A stretch of 64,000 bases of DNA from Rhizobium laguerreae (GCF_002008165.1 NZ_MRDM01000010.1:120541-184540); one strand, 5' to 3'; counted from the stretch's first letter, positions 8,971 through 17,765 are shown. Notes: a model not told the origin generated them from the sequence alone. Numbers and translations: made by a program.

Positions 8971-10848
8971 TCAGAATTCTATGTCGTCGCCCGGCAGGAT
9001 ATCACCTTCCTCGGATTCGGCGGCGGCCGGCGGTGTCGCCTCGCCTTCCTCCTCCGGTTCGGGCGCCCGTACGCGCACGTCGATGATCTTGGCACCGGGA
9101 AAATGTGCAAGGATTGCCGCCACGTCAGGGTCCTGGCGCGCGTCGATCACATGCTGTTCCCGGGTCCTGGCCTCCGCTTCGACAAGCGTCGGCTGGCCCT
9201 CGTCGCGGCTGAGGCTGACGATCCAATGGATGCCGGTCCACTCCTTCAGCTTGACGGCAAGCTCGTTGAGCAGCGTCGTCGGCGCACCGGGAGCCAGGCT
9301 GACGTCGAGCCGGCCGGCTTCGATACGGACCGGGCGCAGGAAGGTACGCACCATCGCCTTCAGCTTCGGATCGCGTTTCTCGGTGGCGAGGTTGACGATA
9401 TCGTTGACCGAATTGACCGAGACGAGCGGCTTCGGTGCCTCCGCCGGTTTTGGCTCGATCCGCCCGACAGGCATCGTTTCCGGCTGGCTGCTCGGCACGG
9501 CCCGCAGCATCGCCACCGGCGCCGAAGGCTGTGGCTGGCTCGATGCGGTTTCCGCCGCGCGCGCCGTGACACTGTTCTGATAGGAAACCCGTGTCCCGTT
9601 GCCGCCGCTATTGCCGGACGGCGGAACCGCGGGTCGCGGGCCGGCATTGTCGCCGGAAAATTCGGCAAGCCGCCGCGCCGCGTCCTCGGGCGCCGGCAGA
9701 TGCGCGGCATGCGCAAGCCGGATCAGCACCATCTCGGCTGCCCCTGCCGTCCGCGACGAGCCTTCCGTTTCCGGAATGCCCTTGAGCAGCATCTGCCAGA
9801 TGCGCGACAGCGTCGTCACCGCAACGCCCTTGGCGAATTCCGCCGCCTTGGTGCGCTCGACCTCGCTGAGCGAAGGATCGTTTGCCGCATCCGGCACATA
9901 TTTCAGCCGCGTCACGAGATGGGTGAAATCGGCAAGATCGGTCAGCACCACCACCGGATTGGCGCCGGCTTCGTACTGGTTCTGGAACTCGCCGAGGGCG
10001 GCGGCGACATCGCCTTTGACGATATGCTGGAAGAGATCGACGATCCGGGCGCGGTCGGCAAGGCCGAGCATGCCGCGCACGGCTTCCGCCTGCACGACGC
10101 CCGCGCCATGAGCGATCGCCTGGTCGAGCAGCGACAGGCCGTCGCGCGCCGAGCCTTCGGCAGCACGCGCGATCATCGCCAGCGCATCGGCTTCCGCCTC
10201 GATGCCTTCCTTGGCCGCGATCGTCGTGAACAGCCCGACGAGATCGGAGGCGCTGATGCGGCGCAGGTCGAAGCGCTGGCAGCGCGACAGCACGGTGATC
10301 GGCACCTTGCGGATCTCGGTGGTGGCGAAGATGAATTTCACATGCTCCGGCGGCTCTTCCAGCGTCTTCAGCAGGCCGTTGAAGGCCTGCGTCGACAGCA
10401 TGTGTACTTCGTCGATGATATAGACCTTGTAGCGCGCCGAAACCGGCCGGTAACGCACCTGCTCAATGATCTCGCGGATATCGTCGATACCGGTATGGGA
10501 GGCGGCATCCATCTCGATCACGTCGACATGCCGGCCTTCCATGATCGCCTGGCAGTGCTCGCCGGGCGTGCGGAGGTCGATCGTCGGCTTGTCGATTTCC
10601 GATGTCTTGTAGTTCAGCGCCCGCGCCAGGATGCGCGCCGTCGTCGTCTTGCCGACGCCGCGCACGCCGGTCAGCATGTAGGCTTGGGCGATGCGGCCGG
10701 TCTCGAAAGCGTTGGTGAGGGTGCGGACCATCGGCTCCTGGCCGACCATCAGGTCCGTGAAATCCTTGGGGCGGTATTTGCGAGCCAGCACGCGGTATCC
10801 GGTGCCCGTCGAGGCGGCATCTTTTGATTGTCGCTCGGTGTCGCTCAT
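8971..10848 (-). CDS. dnaX: DNA polymerase III subunits gamma and tau
   Basis: 625 residues from the ATG at 10848 ([10 protein letters not shown]); the frame stays open upstream, but the conserved start [20 protein letters not shown] follows shortly. The clamp-loader ATPase core has the P-loop [26 protein letters not shown] (Walker B) and the SRC motif region [13 protein letters not shown] Pro/Ala-rich linker (about 400-480) leads to a C-terminal domain V-like region that binds polymerase. A programmed frameshift to make the short gamma form was not evident. The SRP RNA gene lies just upstream on the same strand and ybaB just downstream. Confidence 0.97.
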   Translation of the reverse strand: MSDTERQSKDAASTGTGYRVLARKYRPKDFTDLMVGQEPMVRTLTNAFETGRIAQAYMLTGVRGVGKTTTARILARALNYKTSEIDKPTIDLRTPGEHCQAIMEGRHVDVIEMDAASHTGIDDIREIIEQVRYRPVSARYKVYIIDEVHMLSTQAFNGLLKTLEEPPEHVKFIFATTEIRKVPITVLSRCQRFDLRRISASDLVGLFTTIAAKEGIEAEADALAMIARAAEGSARDGLSLLDQAIAHGAGVVQAEAVRGMLGLADRARIVDLFQHIVKGDVAAALGEFQNQYEAGANPVVVLTDLADFTHLVTRLKYVPDAANDPSLSEVERTKAAEFAKGVAVTTLSRIWQMLLKGIPETEGSSRTAGAAEMVLIRLAHAAHLPAPEDAARRLAEFSGDNAGPRPAVPPSGNSGGNGTRVSYQNSVTARAAETASSQPQPSAPVAMLRAVPSSQPETMPVGRIEPKPAEAPKPLVSVNSVNDIVNLATEKRDPKLKAMVRTFLRPVRIEAGRLDVSLAPGAPTTLLNELAVKLKEWTGIHWIVSLSRDEGQPTLVEAEARTREQHVIDARQDPDVAAILAHFPGAKIIDVRVRAPEPEEEGEATPPAAAESEEGDILPGDDIEF

Positions 10849-10895
10849 CGCCCTGCTTGTCGCCCGGACTGTCGGGCACTTCGTGGAGAGAAGGT

Positions 10896-10992
10896 GGGAG
10901 GCTGGCACGATGACCCGTGCCGGGCTCGTTAGGGCTGCTTCCTTCCGGACCTGACCCGGTTGGCGAGTGGCTCGTCCACCACCAACCTCCCG
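10896..10992 (-). ncRNA. ffs: Signal recognition particle 4.5S RNA
   Basis: Read on the minus strand, the region contains GGTCAGGTCCGGAAGGAAGC, the universally conserved SRP RNA core (domain IV internal loops and GGAA tetraloop), flanked by pairing arms: GGGAGG at the 5' end and CCTCCC at the 3' end close a roughly 97-base hairpin. SRP RNA binds Ffh to target membrane proteins. The ends are set by the closing stem and may be off by several bases. Placement just before dnaX is common in alphaproteobacteria. Confidence 0.95.
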
Positions 10993-11079
10993 GATGCACA
11001 TATCGGCAATATCGACATCAAAAGCAAGCCAACATGCGAAAAAACTGCTAGTCGTAGGAAAAGACAGGAGGAATGCCCT

Positions 11080-11490
11080 TTGAACGGTTTCGTGCTCGAC
11101 CCCAGGCTCGAAAATGACAGCATCAGCATCATGGTCACCGGCCTCTGCGATCTGAGATTGTCGAAGGACGCCCGCTGGCCCTGGCTGATTCTCGTGCCGC
11201 GCCGGGGTGATATCACCGAAATCTTCGAACTGACGCCGCTCGACCAGGTGCTGCTTGCCTTCGAGACGGAACTGGTCGCCAAGGCGCTGAAGAAGATCAC
11301 CGGCGCGACAAAAATCAATGTCGGGGCTCTTGGCAACATCGTCCGCCAGCTTCATGTTCATGTCATTGCCCGCTTCGAAGGCGATGCCAACTGGCCGGGT
11401 CCCGTCTGGGGCTTCGGGCGCGCGGAGCCCTACGAAGACGGAAAGAGAGACGAATTTACAGCGAAGCTGCGGGAAGCCCTGTCATCATGA
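11080..11490 (+). CDS. HIT-family (histidine triad) protein
   Basis: 136 residues from a TTG start at 11080, chosen because AGGAGGA lies eight bases upstream and the protein family begins here (MNGFVLDPRLENDS). The triad region reads VRQLHVHVIARFEGDANWPGP: it is Q90-x-H92-x-H94, with glutamine at the first triad position. HIT proteins hydrolyse or transfer nucleotidyl groups; the substrate of this proteobacterial subgroup is not known. The stop overlaps the nudC start (ATGA), so a nucleotide-metabolism operon with nudC is likely. Upstream is the divergent ffs-dnaX. Confidence 0.87.
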   Translation: MNGFVLDPRLENDSISIMVTGLCDLRLSKDARWPWLILVPRRGDITEIFELTPLDQVLLAFETELVAKALKKITGATKINVGALGNIVRQLHVHVIARFEGDANWPGPVWGFGRAEPYEDGKRDEFTAKLREALSS

Positions 11491-12446
11491 GTCATTCGCT
11501 TTTCGATTCGGATGCGCCGCATCCGGAACCCAGCAATCTCACGGCCTTTGCCGCCAACGATCTCAACCGCGATTCCGAGCATCGCGACGAACAATCCGTC
11601 CAAAAGGCGCTGGCCAAGGAAGGCACTCATATCTTCGCCTTCGCCAGGGATAAGCTGGTGCTGAAGCATGACGGCCAGGTGCTCGACCCGCTCTTTGCCC
11701 GCTACGAGCTGCAGGAATTGCAGCCGGATTGGGACGAGACCGTACTTCTCGGTTACCGCAAGACCGGCGAGCCGCGCCTTGCCGTTCCCGTCGGCATCGA
11801 CGTCGACGACCTCACCAGCCACTATAAGCCTGCCGACGGTCGCACGCTGTTTCGCGAAATGCTGATCGACGAGGTGTTGCTCGGCGAATTCGCCCAGGCC
11901 GCAAGCCTCATCCGCTGGAATGGCGACAATCGCTTCTGCGGCCGCTGCGGCTCGGCGATGGAGATCCATATCGGCGGCTACAAGCGTGTCTGCGCCGCCT
12001 GCGAACACGTGATCTTCCCGCGCACCGACCCCGTCGTCATCATGCTGACGGTCGACGAGCAGCGCGATCTCTGCCTGCTCGGGCGCAGCCCGCATTTCGC
12101 GCCGGGCATGTACTCCTGTTTGGCCGGCTTCGTCGAACCCGGAGAGACCATCGAGAACGCCGTGCGCCGCGAAACGCTGGAGGAATCGGGCATCCGCACC
12201 GGCCGTATCCGTTACCACGCCTCACAGCCCTGGCCGATGCCGCATTCGCTGATGATCGGCTGTTACGCCGAGGCGAAATCCACCGAAATCAGTCGCGACG
12301 AGACCGAGCTGGAGGATTGCCGCTGGTTCACCCGCGAGGAAACGATCGAGATGCTGGAACGCCCGAGCGCGACAGGCAAGGCCTCTCCGCCGAAAGGGGC
12401 GATTGCCCACCGCCTGATGCGCGACTGGGTGGAGTGGAAGCGCTAG
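11487..12446 (+). CDS. nudC: NADH pyrophosphatase NudC
   Basis: 319 residues. A zinc ribbon (C151, C154, C169, C172) precedes the Nudix domain; the Nudix box starts GFVEPGETIENAVRRETLEE (214-233), followed by the NudC signature SQPWPMPHSLM. The enzyme splits NAD(H) into NMN(H) and AMP, and in other bacteria also removes NAD caps from RNA. It overlaps the HIT gene by four bases and is followed after four bases by the WYL regulator, so all three are probably co-transcribed. Length is typical for alphaproteobacteria, which carry an extra N-terminal domain. Confidence 0.96.
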   Translation: MSHSLFDSDAPHPEPSNLTAFAANDLNRDSEHRDEQSVQKALAKEGTHIFAFARDKLVLKHDGQVLDPLFARYELQELQPDWDETVLLGYRKTGEPRLAVPVGIDVDDLTSHYKPADGRTLFREMLIDEVLLGEFAQAASLIRWNGDNRFCGRCGSAMEIHIGGYKRVCAACEHVIFPRTDPVVIMLTVDEQRDLCLLGRSPHFAPGMYSCLAGFVEPGETIENAVRRETLEESGIRTGRIRYHASQPWPMPHSLMIGCYAEAKSTEISRDETELEDCRWFTREETIEMLERPSATGKASPPKGAIAHRLMRDWVEWKR

Positions 12447-12450
12447 CGTC

Positions 12451-13146
12451 ATGCCCGTCGCCCGCTCCGAACGGCTGCTGACGCTGCTCCAGACGCTCCG
12501 GCGTTACCGGCGGCCGGTGACCGGCACGGTGCTGGCACAAGAGACCGGCGTCAGCCTGCGGACGCTCTATCGCGATATTGCCAGCCTCCAGGCCCAGGGC
12601 GCGATGATCGAAGGTGAAGCCGGCATCGGCTACGTGCTGAAGCCCGGCTTCATGCTGCCGCCGATGATGTTTTCCGAAGAAGAGCTGGAGGCTTTGGTGC
12701 TCGGCTCGCGCTGGGTGGCCCGCGCCGCCGAGCCGCGCCTTGCCGGCGCCGGCGCCGATGCACTGGCCAAGATTGCCGCGGTGCTGCCGGCCGATATGCG
12801 CGAGATGATCGATTCGGCAGCGCTTTTCGTCGGTCCCAAACGCAGGGACGAGGACAAGGCTGACGTTTCGGCCATCCGCAGGGCGATCCGCCTGGAGCGT
12901 ATTCTCGAACTGCATTATGGCGACGAGCAGGGCCGTATCTCGCGCCGCCGCGTCTGGCCTTTCGGGCTCGGCTATTACGAGCATGTGCGCGTCCTCATGG
13001 CCTGGTGCGAACTGCGCCAGGATTTTCGCCATTTCCGCACCGATCGCATCATCGATATGGCCTTGCACGAGGTGCGTTATCCGCGCCGCCGCACGGTGCT
13101 CCTCAAGGAATGGCGCGAGACGCAGGACGTGCAGATGGAGAACTGA
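12451..13146 (+). CDS. YafY-type transcriptional regulator (HTH_11 plus WYL domain)
   Basis: 231 residues. The N-terminal winged helix-turn-helix covers residues 1-60 (RSERLLTLLQTLRRYRRPVT, GVSLRTLYRDIASLQAQGA). A WYL ligand-sensing domain lies at about 140-225, with the degenerate signature RRRVWPFGLGYYEHVRVLMAW. It follows nudC by four bases. Just after its stop lies the palindrome TGCTGCCA-N5-TGTCAGCA (13151-13171), before the next gene, and a second copy precedes the VOC gene, so it most likely controls those two. The ligand is unknown. Confidence 0.88.
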   Translation: MPVARSERLLTLLQTLRRYRRPVTGTVLAQETGVSLRTLYRDIASLQAQGAMIEGEAGIGYVLKPGFMLPPMMFSEEELEALVLGSRWVARAAEPRLAGAGADALAKIAAVLPADMREMIDSAALFVGPKRRDEDKADVSAIRRAIRLERILELHYGDEQGRISRRRVWPFGLGYYEHVRVLMAWCELRQDFRHFRTDRIIDMALHEVRYPRRRTVLLKEWRETQDVQMEN

Positions 13147-13150
13147 ACGC

Positions 13151-13171
13151 TGCTGCCATAAACTGTCAGCA
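13151..13171. promoter_or_regulatory. Inverted-repeat operator candidate 1 (WYL regulator)
   Basis: TGCTGCCA-TAAAC-TGTCAGCA: the arms are inverted complements at seven of eight positions. It begins four bases after the regulator's stop and ends 47 bases before the ATG of the 86-residue gene. An almost identical site (13606-13626) stands at exactly the same distance before the VOC gene. Confidence 0.65.
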
Positions 13172-13217
13172 GATGGAGTTATTATCAGTCTCAATCCACC
13201 AGGAAGGAGTACTGATC

Positions 13218-13478
13218 ATGGTAATGCCTCCAGCCATTCATTTTACTAACGACCGTTTTGCGGCCGAGTCCTTTGCCGATGTCATTTCGGCCGAGACTTT
13301 TGCCGATGTCCACCAGTCAGCGCGCTCCGGCCTGCTGCACCTGGTCATGAACATTTTCCGATTTCGCAGAGGAGACCGCACCGGCCTCGACCTTGAAGCG
13401 ACACCGGATTACCGGAAGCGCGACCTCGGCTTCATCGACGGACGCCATCCGCGCCGCGAGGACCGTTTTCCGCTCTAA
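13218..13478 (+). CDS. Small protein of unknown function
   Basis: 86 residues, ATG at 13218 preceded by AGGAAGGAG at a good distance, so it is very likely translated. I do not recognise the family. The N-terminal half carries an internal duplication, AESFADVISAETFADVHQ, encoded by a 27-bp imperfect tandem repeat. A basic C-terminal half (FRFRRGDRTGLDLEA, YRKRDLGFIDGRHPRRED) faintly recalls the Arg-rich end of DUF1127 proteins. No signal peptide or membrane helix. It sits directly behind the WYL regulator and its palindrome and is probably part of that regulon. Confidence 0.7.
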   Translation: MVMPPAIHFTNDRFAAESFADVISAETFADVHQSARSGLLHLVMNIFRFRRGDRTGLDLEATPDYRKRDLGFIDGRHPRREDRFPL

Positions 13479-13532
13479 AGCATACCGCACAAAAGTGTGC
13501 AGCGGTTTTGCGACAACGACATGCGCGACCAC
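13476..13532. repeat. Dispersed hairpin repeat, copy 1
   Basis: Starts on the stop codon of the 86-residue gene (TAAAGCAT). The left part CGCACAAAAG-TGTG pairs with GGTTTTGCG, and the unit ends GACAACGACATGCG. Related copies lie at 28101-28150 and 40551-40601, and a partial one near 16686-16710. Probably a non-autonomous rhizobial intergenic repeat, possibly acting as an mRNA end. Confidence 0.6.
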
Positions 13533-13573
13533 TTTAGGCCGCCCATCCTTATCAACATTCTGTCCGACGAATA

Positions 13574-13599
13574 CGGGGCGTTGCGATCGCAACGCCCCG
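13574..13599. repeat. Perfect 26-bp palindrome
   Basis: CGGGGCGTTGCGA followed by its exact reverse complement TCGCAACGCCCCG, with no loop. No T-run follows on either strand, so it is not a standard terminator. It lies seven bases before operator candidate 2 and may be a transcript-end structure or a protein site. Confidence 0.6.
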
Positions 13600-13605
13600 G
13601 TAGTC

Positions 13606-13626
13606 TGCTGCCATTCATTGTCAGCA
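13606..13626. promoter_or_regulatory. Inverted-repeat operator candidate 2 (WYL regulator)
   Basis: TGCTGCCA-TTCAT-TGTCAGCA: both arms are identical to those of the site at 13151-13171 while the spacer differs. It ends 47 bases before the ATG of the VOC gene. Confidence 0.65.
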
Positions 13627-13672
13627 GACGAGACCTCTCGCGGGGCAATTCGTAAACAACGGGAGAACCGAA

Positions 13673-14041
13673 ATGACCAGCCCCAATCTCATCATTCTTT
13701 ACGTCAAGGACCCGGCTGAAAGCGCCAGCTTCTACCGGAATCTGCTGAACCGCGAACCGGCCGTGGAAGCGCCGAATTTCGTCGCCTTTCCGCTTGAGGG
13801 CGGCTTCACGCTCGGCCTTTGGCGGCGCAGCAAGGTCGAGCCGCAGCCCTCCGCCATCGGCAATCGAGGCGAAGTGGCGTTCATGGTCGAAGGAGAAAAT
13901 GCAGTCGCCAGGCATTATGAAGACTGGCGCCAGCGCGGTCTGCCGATCGCCCAGGAACTGACCGAACTGGATTTCGGCCCGACCTTCGTCGTGCTCGATC
14001 CCGATGGCCATCGGCTGCGTGTCTGTGAGCCGGATAAATGA
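13673..14041 (+). CDS. VOC-superfamily (glyoxalase/bleomycin-resistance-like) protein
   Basis: 122 residues with the paired beta-alpha-beta-beta-beta modules of the vicinal oxygen chelate fold: LIILYVKDPAESASFYRNLL at the start, and FGPTFVVLDPDGHRLRVCEP at the end with the usual metal-site-like glutamate. Such small proteins bind or modify electrophiles or antibiotics; the substrate cannot be told. A GGGAG ribosome site precedes the ATG. The palindrome at 13606-13626 links it to the WYL regulator two genes upstream, a pairing of regulator and VOC protein that is common in proteobacteria. Confidence 0.88.
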   Translation: MTSPNLIILYVKDPAESASFYRNLLNREPAVEAPNFVAFPLEGGFTLGLWRRSKVEPQPSAIGNRGEVAFMVEGENAVARHYEDWRQRGLPIAQELTELDFGPTFVVLDPDGHRLRVCEPDK

Positions 14042-14097
14042 ATTTTGGCGCTCTGATTGTGGGGGCTTTGTCTCACAATCTCGTCGTGCCACATCCG

Positions 14098-14268
14098 CCC
14101 CCTCTGCCCTGCCGGGCATCTCCCCCACAGGTGGGGAGATTGGCTGGGCGCACCGGCTTCCCAAGCAATCAGCGTTGCAGCATGGCGAAACGGTAGATGA
14201 GCAGGAAGGCCAACCCACTTGTGATCTCCCTCCTTGTGGGGGAGATGCCCGGCAGGGCAGAGGGGGGT
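14098..14268. repeat. RIME-like element, copy 2
   Basis: Same structure as the copy at 7109-7286: CCCCTCTGCCCTGCCGGGCA at the left and the complement, ending AGAGGGGGGT, at the right, around a different core of about 90 bp. The first palindrome with the following GATTGGCTGGGCGCA is shared word for word with copy 1. It lies between the convergent VOC and pheA genes. Confidence 0.85.
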
Positions 14269-14293
14269 CTACTTGCACCCCTGGACCCGCTGT

Positions 14294-15148
14294 TTAAAGC
14301 AGGCCTCGCATCGCATGCCCCTTGTAGACGCCGAGGATGCGGACTTTCTCGGAAAAGAACCGCAGCTCCTCCAACGCCCGGCGCACGTTCGGATCGTTCG
14401 GATGGCCTTCGATATCGGCGTAAAACTGCGTCGCCACGAATTTTCCGCCGAGCTGGTAGCTTTCCAGCTTGGTCATGTTGATGTTGTTGGTGGCAAAGCC
14501 GCCGAGCGCCTTGTAGAGCGCGGCTGGAATGTTGCGGACGTTGAAGACGAAGGTGGTGACGACCTTTTCTTCCGCCGAATTCCGTTGCGCCCATTCCTCG
14601 TCGCGGGACAGGACGACGAAACGGGTCACATTGTTTTCCGTATCCTCGACATTTTCGGCGATGATCTCAAGCCCGTAGAGATCGGCGGCAAGGCGTGGCG
14701 CCAAGGCGGCCATCGAGCGGTCGCCGGTTTCCTGCACGAGTTTCGCCGCCCCCGCCGTATCGCCGGCGATCACCGGCTTCCAGCCATTGGCGCGAACGAT
14801 CTTGCGGCACTGGCCGAGCGCGTGGATATGGCTGTGCACCGTGCGGATCTCGTCCTTGGTAACACCGGGCAGCACCATCAGCTGGAAGCGGATCGGCATG
14901 AAATATTCGCCGATGATGTGCAGCCGCGACTCCGGCAGCAAATGGTGGATATCGGCGACGCGCCCGGCAATCGTGTTCTCGATCGGGATCATCCCGATAT
15001 CGGCGTCGCCGTTGTCGACTGCCGTAAAGGCATCTTCGAAGGTCTGGCAGGGCAACGGCTCCATGGTCGGAAACATGTCGCGGCTGGCCATATCGGAATT
15101 GGCGCCGAATTCGCCCTGGAAGGCGATCCTGTTGGTCTTGATGTTCAT
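14294..15148 (-). CDS. pheA: Prephenate dehydratase
   Basis: 284 residues from the ATG at 15148 (MNIKTNRIAFQGEFGANSDM). The dehydratase domain occupies about 5-180, with GMIPIENTIAGRVADIHHLL and the substrate-site motif ENNVTRFVVLSRDEE; an ACT domain for phenylalanine feedback follows (VFNVRNIPAALYKALGGFAT, LESYQLGG). It converts prephenate to phenylpyruvate in phenylalanine synthesis. There is no fused chorismate mutase domain, as usual in rhizobia. It starts ten bases after kdsB and so is the second gene of a kdsB-pheA unit. Confidence 0.97.
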   Translation of the reverse strand: MNIKTNRIAFQGEFGANSDMASRDMFPTMEPLPCQTFEDAFTAVDNGDADIGMIPIENTIAGRVADIHHLLPESRLHIIGEYFMPIRFQLMVLPGVTKDEIRTVHSHIHALGQCRKIVRANGWKPVIAGDTAGAAKLVQETGDRSMAALAPRLAADLYGLEIIAENVEDTENNVTRFVVLSRDEEWAQRNSAEEKVVTTFVFNVRNIPAALYKALGGFATNNINMTKLESYQLGGKFVATQFYADIEGHPNDPNVRRALEELRFFSEKVRILGVYKGHAMRGLL

Positions 15149-15158
15149 GATGGTTCCG

Positions 15159-15914
15159 TCAGTTCGACTTTGCGGAGAGGATGCGCCGCGCTTTTTCGAG
15201 GTCGGCGGGAGTATCGACACCGAGCGGAACCGTGTCAACGATCTCGGCGTCGATGCGCATGCCTGCTTCCAGCGCCCGCAGCTGCTCCAGCGATTCGCGC
15301 TTTTCGAGCGTCGAGGGGCCGAGCGAGACGAAGCGTTCGAGCGCCGCGCGCCGATAGGCATAAAGGCCGATATGGTGGTAGAGCGGCCCCTGGCCGTAAG
15401 GGGCGGTCGCGCGCGTGAAGTAGAGCGCGTGCAGCCGGTTGGCGGAAATCGGCGAACCGACGATCTTGACGATGTGCGGCGCGGTCTTGTCCTCCTCATT
15501 GTCGATTTCGGTCGTCAGCGTACCGATATCGACCGCCTCGTTCTCGAGCGGGCGCAACGCCGCGCGCACCGTTTCCGGATCGATCGTCGGCAGATCGCCC
15601 TGGACGTTGACGATGATTTTCGCCTTTCCGTCCGGATCGACTTTCGTCAGCGCCTCAAAAATCCGATCGGAACCCGATTGATGGTCTGCACGGGTCATGA
15701 CGACTTCGAATCCGGCGGCGGCCACGGCCTCGAACACTCGGGCGTCGTCGACGGCGACGACGACGCGGCCGATGGCTGCTTCCCTGGCACGCAGCGCCAC
15801 CTGGACGATCATCGGCAGACCGCAAATATCGGCCAGCGGCTTGCCCGGAAGCCGGGTGGAGGCCATGCGCGCCGGGATCAATACGAGCACGCCATCTAAA
15901 TTTGAATCACTCAT
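15159..15914 (-). CDS. kdsB: CMP-KDO synthetase (3-deoxy-manno-octulosonate cytidylyltransferase)
   Basis: 251 residues. The nucleotide-binding start [32 protein letters not shown] and [16 protein letters not shown] are diagnostic of KdsB. The enzyme activates KDO with CTP for lipopolysaccharide inner-core synthesis in the cytoplasm. Transcribed with pheA just downstream, and divergent from cycM, with 154 bp between start codons to hold both promoters. Confidence 0.97.
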   Translation of the reverse strand: MSDSNLDGVLVLIPARMASTRLPGKPLADICGLPMIVQVALRAREAAIGRVVVAVDDARVFEAVAAAGFEVVMTRADHQSGSDRIFEALTKVDPDGKAKIIVNVQGDLPTIDPETVRAALRPLENEAVDIGTLTTEIDNEEDKTAPHIVKIVGSPISANRLHALYFTRATAPYGQGPLYHHIGLYAYRRAALERFVSLGPSTLEKRESLEQLRALEAGMRIDAEIVDTVPLGVDTPADLEKARRILSAKSN

Positions 15915-16068
15915 GGTTCAGGCCTTCTATTCCGGGCTGGAAAGTGTCAAAAAGTCTCATGCGCAAGACCATTTAGACAGTTGCAACGAACAGCCAAAAG
16001 ACATAGGTTCCGCGCGATTTCAAGATGGTCCGGTTTATGATCTGCCGGCTGCAAGGGGAGCATTGCAG

Positions 16069-16632
16069 ATGAATTCATACGTCAATACGGCCGTTGGGGC
16101 GCTGCTCGGAACGATTTTCGTTCTGATGTCTGTCTCCATCGCGTCCGAAGGGATCTTCCATTCCGAAGCACCGGAAAAGGAAGGTTTCGCGATCGTTGCC
16201 GAAGAGGCGCCTGCCGCCGGCGGTGAGGCTGCGCCTGCCGTTGCCGTTCCGATCGCGCAATTGCTCGCTTCTGCAGATGCCAAGGCCGGTGAAACTGTCT
16301 TCAAGAAGTGTCAGTCCTGTCATGACGCCACCAAAGGGGGACCGAATAAGGTCGGTCCCAACCTCTTTGGTGCCGTAGATCGCCCGATCGCCTCGCATGA
16401 AGGCTTTGCCTATTCCGCTGCCATGAAGGATTTCTCCAAGGGCGGCAGCGAGAAGTGGACCTTCGAAAACCTCAACAAGTTCCTGCTGGCGCCAAAGAAG
16501 GACATTCCAGGCACCGCGATGGGCTTCGCCGGTCTGGCGAAGGATCAGGAGCGCGCCAACGTTATCCTCTACCTGCACACGCTCGCCGATTCGCCGGTGC
16601 CGCTGCCGGATCCGAACGCCGCGACGCAGTAG
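16069..16632 (+). CDS. cycM: Membrane-anchored cytochrome c (CycM type)
   Basis: 187 residues from ATG 16069, with AAGGGGAG eight bases before it. Residues about 8-28 form an uncleaved signal anchor, then an Ala/Pro/Glu-rich linker, then a class I cytochrome c domain with C81-x-x-C84-H85 and the axial methionine in GTAMGFAGL (M151). CycM carries electrons from the bc1 complex to the aa3 oxidase at the periplasmic face of the inner membrane. A strong terminator follows at 16659. Confidence 0.95.
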   Translation: MNSYVNTAVGALLGTIFVLMSVSIASEGIFHSEAPEKEGFAIVAEEAPAAGGEAAPAVAVPIAQLLASADAKAGETVFKKCQSCHDATKGGPNKVGPNLFGAVDRPIASHEGFAYSAAMKDFSKGGSEKWTFENLNKFLLAPKKDIPGTAMGFAGLAKDQERANVILYLHTLADSPVPLPDPNAATQ

Positions 16633-16658
16633 CACGGCAGACAATCGCAGGACATTGA

Positions 16659-16684
16659 AGCCCGGCCCGCAAGCCGGGCTTTTT
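16659..16684 (+). terminator. Rho-independent terminator of cycM
   Basis: AGCCCGGC-CCGCAA-GCCGGGCT followed by TTTT: a perfect eight-base stem 27 bases after the cycM stop. Confidence 0.9.
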
Positions 16685-16719
16685 CGTTGTGCGGTAACGA
16701 CATGCGTAAAGCAAAGACC

Positions 16720-17667
16720 TCAGGCGCCGAGGAAATAGGCCCAGAGCGAAACCGTGATGGCGCCGAGCGCCGTCGTCACCGTGATCGTCGAGGCGGCGAG
16801 GCTGTGACCGACGCCGAAGCGGTTGGCGATCAGCCAGGCGTTGACGCCGGTTGGGACGGAGGAGGTCAGCACGATCGCTGCCGTCCATTCGGGGCTGAGA
16901 CCGAGCAGATGGCTCGCCGCCCACACGCAGCCGGGCAGCAGCAGCAACTTCAGGCTCGAGGTGACGCTGGCGATGCCGAGATTGCCGGAGACGCCGTATC
17001 TTTCCAGCGCCATGCCGAGCGATATCAGCGCCGCCGGGCCGGCAATGCCGGCGATCTGCCCGACGACCGTTGCCAGCGTCGTCGGCATGGTGAGACCGGA
17101 AAGGTGCATGGCCATGCCGGCCGCAAGGCCGATCACCAGCGGGTTGCGCACGAGGTTGACTGCGATCTGGCGAAGCACGAGCACCATGCTGCGATCGCTT
17201 TTGCCGGCGATCTTGCGCTCGGCATGCTCCATCAGCACTGTGCCGGCGACCATCATCACGGGCAGATGCACCGCAAGCAGGATCGACAGCGCCACCAGCC
17301 CTTCGTCGCCGACGGTCCGCTCGACCAGCGGCAGACCGATGAAGATATTGTTGGCGAAGGCCGAGGAAACGCCGGCCAGCACGCCGATCCGTTCGTCGCG
17401 GCCGAAGAGGCGTGTGGCGGCGATATGGCCGGCCGTCCACGTGATGGCGACGCCCGAAAAATAGACGATCCAGAGCCGGAAGGGCGAGGCGCCATGAAAA
17501 TCCGCCTCGGCGATGGTGCGGAAGAGCAGAAGCGGCACGGCGATCTTGAAGACGAATTCGCTGAGCGCTTCGCCAACATTCGACGCCATCAATCCGCTGC
17601 GCACGATCACCCAGCCGATGAGAATCAGAATGAAGACGGGAAGGACGTCGAAAATGATGGCTGACAT
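16720..17667 (-). CDS. AEC-family (auxin efflux carrier type) transporter
   Basis: 315 residues with about ten hydrophobic helices in two five-helix halves. Motifs VLPVFILILIGWVIVRSGLM at the start, NNIFIGLPLVE in the middle and SSVPTGVNAWLIANRFGV near the end are typical of the bacterial AEC family. Members export or import small organic anions such as malate or malonate, and the substrate cannot be inferred here. It is a single gene on the minus strand, ending 35 bp from the cycM terminator in convergent orientation. Confidence 0.9.
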   Translation of the reverse strand: MSAIIFDVLPVFILILIGWVIVRSGLMASNVGEALSEFVFKIAVPLLLFRTIAEADFHGASPFRLWIVYFSGVAITWTAGHIAATRLFGRDERIGVLAGVSSAFANNIFIGLPLVERTVGDEGLVALSILLAVHLPVMMVAGTVLMEHAERKIAGKSDRSMVLVLRQIAVNLVRNPLVIGLAAGMAMHLSGLTMPTTLATVVGQIAGIAGPAALISLGMALERYGVSGNLGIASVTSSLKLLLLPGCVWAASHLLGLSPEWTAAIVLTSSVPTGVNAWLIANRFGVGHSLAASTITVTTALGAITVSLWAYFLGA

Positions 17668-17765
17668 AGGGGAGGCTGCTCTGCGCGGGGGAGTATTCGA
17701 CGTCTAGCAGCAAACTGCTTGGTTTGAAAAGGCAATCGCCGTCCAATCAAGCACATCGGCAAAAC

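Noticed and set aside
8305-10827. Long open frame of about 840 codons on the plus strand opposite dnaX
   Set aside because: dnaX on the minus strand is certain; the opposite frame is Arg/Ala/His-rich with no domain, a common effect of high GC at third codon positions.
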